Both the position numbers and the translations under genes were made by a program. DNA of 64,000 nt from the NCBI GenBank assembly GCA_037447605.1, contig CM074819.1:2334950-2398949 (forward strand), written 5' to 3'. Below are positions 56,516-64,000 of the stretch, piece by piece (the first letter of the stretch is position 1; every line of letters starts with the position of its first letter). The notes under the pieces are model-generated. The model ran no database searches, was not told the origin of the DNA, and saw nothing but the letters and a program-made list of their open reading frames with translations. Origin of the DNA: Zygnema circumcarinatum (lineage: Eukaryota > Streptophyta > Zygnematophyceae > Zygnematales > Zygnemataceae).

Positions 56516-57424
56516 TTACGGCATTGGGGGTGTAGGGAACTTAGGAGCGTATGCCAAATTAGTCAAGGGAGTAACCAACTTACTAAACCCTTGGATGAAC
56601 TTACGAAAATAGTTCGCAAATCCCAAGAAGGACCTCAACTGATGCAAGTCAGTCGGGGGTGCCCAAGTTTCTACCGCTGAAACTTTGGCAGGGTCTGGCC
56701 GAAGGCCCTGATCATTGAGAATATGCCCAAGATAAAGCAACTCGCGCTGCATGAAGTGACACTTCTTCCTCTTGGCATAAAATTGGTGTTTCCTCAGGGT
56801 CTCAAACACTTTCCGAACGTGTTCAAGATGTTCCTCCTCTGTCTCACTAAAGACAAGGATATCATCGAGGTAAACCAAAACAAACTCGTCCATGCCGATG
56901 AACATTTCGTTCATCACGGCCTGGAAAGTTGCCGGAGCATTAGTCAATCCAAAGGGCAAAACCTTATATTAGAAATGACCAATCGGCGTCCGGAACGCAG
57001 TTTTTGGCACATCAGCTTCCGTGACGCGGATCTGATGATACCCCTGAGCAAGATCAAGTGATGTAAACACTTTGGCGCCGTGAAGACGATCCAACAGATC
57101 ATCAATACGTGGTAAAGCAAAACGGTTCTTTACGGTGATCTTGTTGAGTGCGCGATAATCAATGCACATCCTCAACGAGCCATCTTTCTTCCCAACAAAC
57201 AAGATGGGCGCCCCAAAGGGGCTTTGACTGGGTTCTATCCAGCCCTTGTCACGTAAAGTTGCCAACTGCTTTCGCATCTCTTCGGTTTCTTTCGGGCTTA
57301 ACCGATAGATCGGCCGCCAAGGCGGCTTTTGCTCAGGCTCAAGAGGGATTGTGTGCCCCACTCCTCTAGATGGTGGCAACCCTCTTGGAAGGTCGTGGGG
57401 AAAACATCCACTGAACTCATCCAA
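56516..57424 (-). pseudogene. Reverse transcriptase of the chromovirus
   Basis: The best-preserved part of the element. From [20 protein letters not shown] through [42 protein letters not shown], then PFGLTNAPATFQ, VLVYLDDILVFS and LRSFLGFANYFRKFI, all Ty3/gypsy RT blocks occur in order and the YLDD active site is present. A single in-frame TAA at about 56968-56970 replaces the codon before YKVLPFGL, so the frame is interrupted once. RNase H is not recognisable downstream (55918-56515), which looks deleted or badly decayed. Confidence 0.9.
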
Positions 57425-57429
57425 CGAGG

Positions 57430-58020
57430 GTTAGTTGTTTAGATTGAAACGACGAGAGCACATAAAGGCAGGTGTGATCACACTTGTTCTGATCTTCAAA
57501 GTAAGCTGAACATCACATAGGTGAAACACTTTAGGCACGCACTTATGAACAAGGTGCAGCAACTTCATACTTTACTTTGGCCAATTACACTGGCTGGCAG
57601 AGATAAGGAGCCAGAGGCACGTACTTGTGAGGATGTGGCTCTGCCCGAGGGAGTGCGAGGGGTGGCGCTACATGCCCATGTACAGTAATGAGACGAGAAA
57701 AGTCCATTTGATAGCTTTTGGCCCATGGGGTTTAACCAAGCGCACTCCCAAAAAATAACATGTTGCGGGGCGTTTGTTTGAGACACTTGTGCCCCGAGGG
57801 TAGGAATAGACTTGATCTTGAGTGTGGCAGTACAGAGATCTGGCCCTTGCGTCCATCCCTGAAAGTAACACTTTCTGAATGGGGATCTGTGGTCAACCCA
57901 AATCGCTGGGTGAATGCAGAACTAACAAAGTTAGCATCTGCCCGGTATCTAGCCGGTGATAGAAGCTGCTGGGTGGCCGATAGCGATCAGGAGTGAAGGT
58001 CGTAGCCCGCGATGGGCAAG
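57430..58020 (-). pseudogene. Protease region of the chromovirus, decayed
   Basis: DNA similar to 51560-51960 of the other copy, but with many small insertions and deletions, so no frame stays open. Recognised by nucleotide similarity (for example TGAATGGGGATCTGTGGTCA in both). Confidence 0.65.
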
Positions 58021-58259
58021 GAATGGAACATAGATGCGCTATATGCGAGGGTTTGGGGGCGGCAATCTCCACACCAATGTGTAGGAGTAGGCCAACGGCC
58101 AAAGTACGGTGGATCCTTCCACACCAGCGTGGCGCGCCTACTCTGGCCCACCCAACGCCGAAGTAAGCGTTGGGAAAGAGTGCAAACACCATGGCGAGAA
58201 CCCGGCACATACAGCTAAGACATGAAATTTCCCACTTGACATACAGCGACCAGCAGCAC

Positions 58260-59230
58260 ATTGCATGAGAACATCATCATACATGACGTGAGGATAAAGG
58301 CCGTACTTGTCACCATTCATCCGAGCATCATAAACCCCGGAAGAAAGTCACTACCGATTGGCGGGGAGAGAGAGAAATGGAAGAAGGGAGTACATCAAAC
58401 ACAAAGAGATCTTGCACTTCGAGAGGCCTGTCCACCAAGTCAAAAGAATGTCCAGGGTTCAGAAGCAGGTGTCGCTTTTTGCATCCACTGAGTAGCGGCC
58501 CCATTTCCCTCCCCTAGCCTAGCATGTCCCGGCCTTAGCGACCCTAAAGGCTGGCTGAGGGTGGGTTGGGGACACCTCGGCCCCTGCCCTTCTTGTCCGC
58601 CAGGGGTGTTGGGAGGGGGCTTGATGGGGCCTGTACTCACTAGCACGACTTGTGAGAACACTTGTTTACTCCCCGTGCGTAGCTACTCCATTTCCTCACG
58701 AGTCAACTTACTGGCGGCCGTGCGGTGGGTGGGCGGGCAGCCACTTCCGGCTGCTTGCGCTTGTTCTTTCCTGCCAGTTTGGCAGGAGCTGAGGGTCCCG
58801 CCTTCCACGACCCTATCACGTCGCCCGACCTCTGCTGGGGTCGGGAAGGGCCTGCATCGCCTGCAGGGGCGGCGTCCAACTGAATGGCTGCATCAAAGTA
58901 CAGCTCAGAGTCAGCGGGGTCCCACGGTTTCAGAGTCCGTGGGTTAGTTCTTAGCTGCTTCCTCAGGNNTGGNTTCAAGNCATTNCTAAAGTGGAAAAAG
59001 AACTCAGCCTGTCCAGGCTTGTGAGTGGTGATTTGGGGCACCACTTGTCCTTGAGTCTCCTTGGCGCTTTAGCGGCGCGGTTTGGACCATGTTGCGAAAC
59101 GCTCCGGGCCTCCAAGCGGGATCCAAGGCTAAAAGTGTTTGATAAGTTCATCACCAAACTTATCCCAGTAAGTGCTGAAGAAATCTCATGGGGGCTCACT
59201 ACGGTATCTTTGGCTCCTCACGAGTGCTGA
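58260..59230 (-). pseudogene. Gag region of the chromovirus, decayed, with ambiguous bases
   Basis: Aligns by eye with 52283-53170 (shared words GTGGAAAAAGAACTCAGC, AGTGTTTGATAAGTTCATC). Several single N bases at 58968-58985 show low consensus quality. Frames are broken. Confidence 0.6.
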
Positions 59231-60097
59231 ATAGCCGAGAAGCTTACCCAACTGGAGGGCAGTTGGTACTTGAAGATAAGCGCCGTTTGGCCAACCCTTT
59301 GCTCAATGAGCGTACGGTCCGTGGTAGGATGTTAAGCCCCGAGGAAGAGGGGCTACCTTGGCCGATTCATTGGGGCATCTCGTGGGACTGGGGGGCAGTC
59401 AGGGGCGGATCTCCCTCCGCCGCCCGGCTGACTGCCAGGCGGGGGTCCCCCCCTTCTTCAGGTGGTTGCGCCCACCCATTGGTGACTTCCCCGTGAAACC
59501 GGGGGTCGGACTTACGCGAGCCGGGCAGCTGGCGGTAGAGGCTGCTGTCGGGGCGAGCGGCGCTACGGAAGGTGGTTTTGCTAACCCTTCCCGGGGACTG
59601 CTTTGCATCCGCACGCCTCTACGGCTGAGGGGGTTGGGCATACCTTCTTGATGGTCGAACTTTGTCGAAGAGCTCCGAACTCAGCCCAGGCGTAATCCCA
59701 CCGGCAGCGGACCCGTGAGCTCCATGTCGTCCACCTTCCTTGAGCAGCTCAACGTATTCACGTTCTGCTCCCTCACGCTCTTCCCCAGATCCTCAATCCT
59801 GTTCCTCATCTTCTGGGCCGCGCCCACGGTGATGTGGGCCCCGATCATGGGGTAGGGGCCCAGTTGAGGCTTCTACCGGAGCCACGGGCTCCGGTTGGGT
59901 GGGGAGAGGGGCGGGATTCTCCGGGTGACCTTGATCACCCGTGGGCTCGAGACTTCGGCCCCTCAGGTGGCGTGATCTCGAGTTCTCCTCCATCTCCTGG
60001 TCGGGGCAGGAGGTGGGGTGGCGGCCCGAGAACTGCAGGGTCCCTCCGGCCCGGCGTAAGCGTTACCGCTGACGCGGGTTCTGACCGAGAAGGCGCC
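59231..60097 (-). pseudogene. Gag N-terminal / leader region of the chromovirus
   Basis: Contains Pro/Glu-rich peptides such as MEENSRSRHLRG (59793-59993), which resemble MEENSETAATPMEGP in the third copy at 61097-61397. It is the 5' internal part, between the gag core and LTR 2. Confidence 0.55.
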
Positions 60098-60110
60098 GCT
60101 CGATACCAAT
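60098..60110 (-). promoter_or_regulatory. Primer-binding site next to LTR 2 (mutated)
   Basis: The minus strand reads ATTGGTATCGAGCGG, a one-base-deleted form of the TGGTATCAGAGC site complementary to initiator Met-tRNA seen intact at 61393-61405. Confidence 0.6.
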
Positions 60111-60806
60111 ATGAGATGCACTCTTGAAGCTACACGGAATCACACACCAGCACTCATTAAAAGCGGGGGAGGGATTGAGAGAGAGAGAGAGCAGGAGGGT
60201 GGCGCAGCTGGCGAGGGGTGCAACCGAATGCGATGCGTTGGTTGGGTGACGTGAGTCACCACGCCTGCAGCTCCAGGTGGGGCCCTCCTACCGGCATGGA
60301 GGTTAGGCGAGCACGTCCAATGGCGGACTGCCGCGTGTCCTCTCGACCCGAGATGGGTGAGAGGTGTAACATCGAACGCTCACCCGCATTCGCGGCGCCC
60401 GCTAACAGCAGCCCAGCGCCGCCCGTACATGGAAGTGCAGTGGATCACAGCGGCAGCCTTGGATTCGGCTTGTCGGCTACGTCGACACCAGCGGGTACCC
60501 GTAATTATGCAGCCCAGACGAGCGGCCAGGCCAAAGGGGATCCGGGCGCGGCCGAGATCCAGCGAGACGAGATTGAGATTGGTACTTATCCCAATCACTC
60601 CCGCCAAAGCGAGGGAGGGACCTTGAGCTGGCGAATTGTGTGGCGCCGTGACTTATGTGAATTGCCCCGTGGCCGAACCCGTTCTTCTGGTCACATAGGG
60701 TATCCGATGCCTAACCCGTTAGATGCGCATTGGATAAAACATAAAACCACGCCCGGGCCCTAAACCCTTCCCCTTGAAAAATTGGCCCCGTAGCGTTTAA
60801 GCTACA
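60111..60806 (-). mobile_element. LTR 2 (5' LTR of the near-complete chromovirus)
   Basis: Shares CACGGAATCACACACCAGCACTC, GGGTATCCGATGCC and GTAGCG...GCTACA with LTR 1 and LTR 3 (listed in parts). The first 20 or so bases and the T-arm half of the tRNA-like segment are lost or changed. With LTR 1 it frames an element of about 7.3 kb (53479-60806). Confidence 0.7.
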
Positions 60807-61392
60807 TTTACGGCAGCAGTTGGGGCCTCGGAACCCGAGCAGCGCTACGGGTAGATTTCACCACGCACTTTTCTACTAACGCTGAGGACTGCTTTGCATC
60901 CACTTGCCTCGGCTGAGGGGGGTTGGGCATACCTTCACCGATCCTCGGGAACTGTCCGAAAGGCCCGAACTCCGACACAGGCGTGTCCGCAGGCGGACCG
61001 TGAGCTCCATGTCGTCCACCTGCCTTGTACAGGCCATGGTGGCCACGCGCTGCTGCCTTACATCCGCTCCTAGTTCGTCGATCTTCTTCTTCATCTTCAG
61101 GGACGCGCCCACCGTGATGTGGGCCCGATCATGGGATCGGCGGATTCTGCCGGAGCCAGCGGCTCCGGTGACGCGGGGAAAGGGGCAGCAGTCACCGGAT
61201 GACCTTGGTCATCCGTGGGCTCGGGACTGGGCCCCTCCATGGGGGTGGCCGCAGTCTCCGAGTTCTCCTCCATCACCTCGTCCCGAGGGACAGGTGGTGG
61301 AGGTGGCGGTCCCGAGGGCCCCGGGTCCCCTCCGGCCCGGCGAGTGGTCACCATGACCCGCAGGTTCTCTTTCAAGGAGAAGACCGCAACGC
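60807..61392 (-). pseudogene. Gag leader of a third chromovirus copy, truncated
   Basis: Begins after the primer-binding site with MVTTRRAGGDPGPSGPPPPP and runs through MEENSETAATP and PEPLAPAES before the frame is lost. It stops at LTR 2, so the rest of this copy is missing or displaced. A pair of near-identical words (GGACTGCTTTGCATCC at 60885 and 59588) confirms homology to the second copy. Confidence 0.65.
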
Positions 61393-61405
61393 GGCTCTGA
61401 TACCA
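61393..61405 (-). promoter_or_regulatory. Primer-binding site for initiator Met-tRNA
   Basis: The minus strand reads TGGTATCAGAGCC immediately after the end of LTR 3. This is the classic plant retroelement primer site and fixes LTR 3 as a 5' LTR on the minus strand. Confidence 0.85.
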
Positions 61406-61406
61406 A

Positions 61407-62165
61407 TGTAACAACTGAAAAACGCCTCTTCAGTCTGCGCAGAATCACACACCAACACTCCGAGTTCAGCGAGAGAGGGCAGGAGAGAGAGAGAGAGAAG
61501 CTTCGGCGGTGGCGCAGCCGATTGAAGTGCTGGAAACGGAAATGCGGTACGTTGGTTGGGTGGCGTTCACCCCGCGCCCCTTCACGCTTCCCGTTGAACC
61601 TCCTACAGCATGGAGGATTGGAAGCGAGAACATCCAATAACGGCTTCCTGCGTGTCCCTCCACGACCGAATGATGGAGGAGTACCACAACGTAAAACTCA
61701 CGCATTCAGCGCTGGCCAGCGCGCGCGGCATAGCGGCTTGCCCGCCGCAAATGCGTCGATTACGGTCGGATCCCTACAGCGGCGTGGCGCGGGGATTCGG
61801 CAGCCGGCCCTCGATCGTACCTGCTTGAGGTACCGTAATTATGCGGACGAGCGGCGAAATTCAAAGGGGATCGGGCGCGGCCGAGATCAACTCCAGCGGA
61901 CGGCGGATTGGTCCGTGGTCTTGCGACAATCCCCAATCCTCCCTTAAGCGAGGGGAGGGACCTTGGGCTGGCGGTGTGGTAGCACCCGTGACTATGTGGT
62001 ACTTGCGTGTGAATTTCCGGTTCTTACGGTTGAACCTAGGACCTCCGTGGTCCTATAGGGTATCCGATGCCCTAACCGTTAGGTACTGCATTGGATGAAA
62101 ACATAAAGCCACGCCGGGCCCTAAGTAACCCTTCCCCCTTGGGGTGACTGTAGCGTTTCGCTACA
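61407..62165 (-). mobile_element. LTR 3 (5' LTR of the third chromovirus copy)
   Basis: About 759 bp, plus-strand ends TGTAAC...GCTACA. It is the best-preserved of the three LTRs together with LTR 1. The tRNA-like segment is present at about 62028-62090, with the B-box reading GGTTCAACCG on the minus strand. Confidence 0.8.
62028..62090 (-). other. tRNA-like segment inside LTR 3
   Basis: The same D-arm word (CTAACGGTTAGGGCATCGG) as in LTR 1, followed by GGTCCTAGGTTCAACCG. The T-loop has lost two bases relative to LTR 1. Its position within the LTR is the same. Confidence 0.55.
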
Positions 62166-62236
62166 GAGACACTACTAGTGAACAGCAGATTGATTGGGCT
62201 AGGGCCCATGAGGGCCCGAGATCCCAAAGAGGGGGA

Positions 62237-62350
62237 TTATTGGTATTGGTGTATGATAGTTAGCAGACATTGTGGCACACACTAACTTGTTGTGAATTTT
62301 CGGTTTGTAGAACATGAGATCACGCTAGGCGTGGTGCTCTTAGGAATATG
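62237..62350. repeat. Flanking repeat F, copy at the right end of the retroelement nest
   Basis: Near-identical over about 100 bp to 51198-51310 (GTGTATGATAGTTAG, GGCACACACTAACTTGTTGT, GTAGAACATGAGATC). Same orientation as the left copy. Confidence 0.7.
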
Positions 62351-63190
62351 ATTACTTTCATTTCGGTGGAGTGCTTGTGAGTCTTGGCGTCTGGTGGCGC
62401 TGATTGAATGCATGGCCCGACACATGTCTTGTGAGGAGAGCGGTTAGCATAGCTTTGGATAATGGTCGCCCGGCGTAGCAGCGAGGCGCCAAAGGATTGG
62501 CGGCGGAAGCGACATAAGAGATATTTGGCCCGAACGAGATGCGCCCGTGGACCGCACTGCGCCAATGTGGATCACATGAGGTTGATGCTCACGGCGAAGT
62601 GTGTGGTGAGGCTGGGAAGGAAGCGGCTGGCGAAGCGGCCAGCTATGCCGGACGGTGTGCGAGCCACGACAAGAACTAGGTGCGCGTGGGTTTCTGAGGC
62701 GACTGGCGGTCGGCTGCGCTACCGGTGACCCGCTGGGACCGGTGCATGGGTTTGCAATGGCGGTGGCGGCGTGACATGTGTGTCACGTCGCGGGGCCTTT
62801 CATATTATATAGTGCATAGTTTTTATTATGGGAGTAACCCCACCCACTACTTTGTCATAGTCTGGGTCTTGATACGTGCTGCTTTCCGTCTTTGCTAGGC
62901 TGCCTACACTTATTAATGAGTGAGGTAGTGGAGTGAGAGGGACCTTGAGTAGTGGGAGAACTTCATTAATGGGAAGGCAGGTTTTATGTCTCTAGGGGTT
63001 TTAGAGCCGTGAGCTGCTCTAACACTCTCTCTGTGATTTCATTTGTGCTTGTCTTGTAGCTTCATTCTGTTGTTATGGGCGATGAGTGAAGTAAGATAGA
63101 GCTTTGAGTGTTTGAATGTCTTCATCCGTGGGAACTCAAGTTCCAATGGAGGGCGACACCCAAGGTGGCGCCGGAAGTGGGGAGCAAACC
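62351..63190. other. Gene-free stretch beyond the retroelements
   Basis: Open frames of 80-90 codons exist but lack motifs. A near-palindromic GTGACATGTGTGTCAC word lies at about 62772-62787. Probably repeat-derived. Confidence 0.35.
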
Positions 63191-63420
63191 CCTACTTCAA
63201 CAGGTCACCGATGTGAGGCACGTCGCGAGGAGGGAGCGGCGGAAGTCCACCAACACGGTCACCAACAGCTTCTGCCGACGCGCCCAGTAGCGTAGAAGCC
63301 GAGCAGCGGCGAAGGAGGCGGCGGAAATCGCGATTTACAGCCGATAAAAAGGTAGCCAAGATGCGGAGGAGGGCTTAGGGGCCGTGCATCTCGAAAGGCG
63401 ATGCGGCACTGGCGAAGAAG
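63190..63420 (+). repeat. Distal part of the dispersed repeat family, copy 5
   Basis: Resembles about 15910-16150 of copy 1: CACCGATGTG.GGCAC, GAGGGAGCGGCGGAAG.CCACC, CGGTCACCAACA, GATAA.AA.GTAGCC/GTGGCG and GGGGCCGTGC.. in the same order, with many substitutions. Confidence 0.5.
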
Positions 63421-64000
63421 GTATCCAAAGCGGGTGGCCGAGGCAGCCAAAAACCTCTCCAGCCAGCCATAGGAACAAACTTCGTCGGCTGCATCCGCGG
63501 TGAGCATATGCGCTCGCTAGCGAGAAGGGGCGCATGTGACAGCCGCGCCTTCATGATGTGCTGCCGCGCGTGACAATAAATTCGCGGCGGGTTGGATGCG
63601 GTAACACAATATCCCCAAAAATCGCCCGGGCACCATCCATAAGAGCCGTCGAGGCCGAACTCAGCTGCGCTGCGCGAATAGTCGGCCATTAGAAAGGGGA
63701 CCTGCCCAGGTGGCTGGCTCCGTCGCTGAGTGGTTAGCTTCTTGAGCCACCGCGTGTCGCGTGCGTACAACATTATGAGCCAAAATCGTTAGCCCGATGT
63801 GCACATGAGTAGATGAACGCCACAGCATCAATGAATCACCACAAGCACAGCGAGGGAGAACCCTGCAATGGCGGATGGGGGAGCCGAGGGAGGCAGTCGG
63901 CGGCTGCCGGCAGCCTGGGGGTCAAGCGAAGGGTGGAAAATATGGGGATGAAGCCAACCAAGCCCGGCCCGGGACCGCGCGCTGAGAAAGCGAAGCGAGC
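63421..64000. other. Right edge, no gene seen
   Basis: GC-rich, with open frames up to 132 codons that lack splice context and motifs. Possibly a continuation of repeat DNA. Confidence 0.35.

Overview
This is nuclear DNA from a green-lineage eukaryote, most likely a streptophyte alga or another early-diverging plant relative; the species cannot be fixed from the sequence. The evidence is a set of intron-rich genes whose family mix is typical of plants: a KIN-beta-gamma (SNF4) subunit with a fused CBM48 domain, a CW-type zinc-finger protein of the plant CWZF type, two CASP-like membrane proteins, transportin-1, a BIG-type ARF-GEF and a mitochondrial serine hydroxymethyltransferase. Exons are short (often 50-150 nt) with GT-AG borders, and almost every acceptor reads CAG. 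Phases could be followed through most genes, so five full proteins were traced by hand: about 904, 177, 523, 2116 and 554 residues.

Layout of the host genes. 1-4409 (+): 3' part of a BIG ARF-GEF. 5744-15081 (-): transportin-1, 29 exons, convergent with BIG. 15082-18074: gene-free, rich in repeats. 18075-19036 (-) and 19802-20608 (+): two CASP-like genes arranged head to head across a 765-bp spacer full of GCTGCCC repeats. 21354-27103 (-): mitochondrial SHMT, 15 exons. 28728-38804 (-): CW zinc-finger protein, 11 exons. 39995-44503 (-): KIN-beta-gamma, 12 exons. 45796-48155 (+): a multi-exon gene I do not recognise, divergent from KIN-beta-gamma across a stretch of TTAGGG telomere-type repeats. 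The genes look like unrelated housekeeping and signalling functions, not a cluster or pathway.

Right third. 48156-51040 is mostly empty but holds a 406-bp inverted-repeat element (50369-50774) with 18-bp perfect termini and a 6-bp target duplication. From about 51200 to 62350 lies a nest of decayed Ty3/gypsy chromoviruses, all on the minus strand. One near-complete copy runs from a 5' LTR (60111-60806) through gag, protease, RT, integrase and chromodomain remains to a polypurine tract and 3' LTR (53479-54225). It is flanked by a second gag/protease/RT fragment on one side and by an LTR plus gag leader of a third copy (61407-62165) on the other. At least two of the LTRs carry a tRNA-like segment with A-box and B-box motifs.

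Recurring themes are tandem repeats directly upstream of start codons, three GC-AG introns, and a dispersed repeat family with a GATGGC/GCCATC hairpin found at four or five places. I found no bacterial-type system, CRISPR array or rRNA. Assembly gaps lie at 21621-21630 and 51344-51353, and scattered single N bases occur near 58968-58985.
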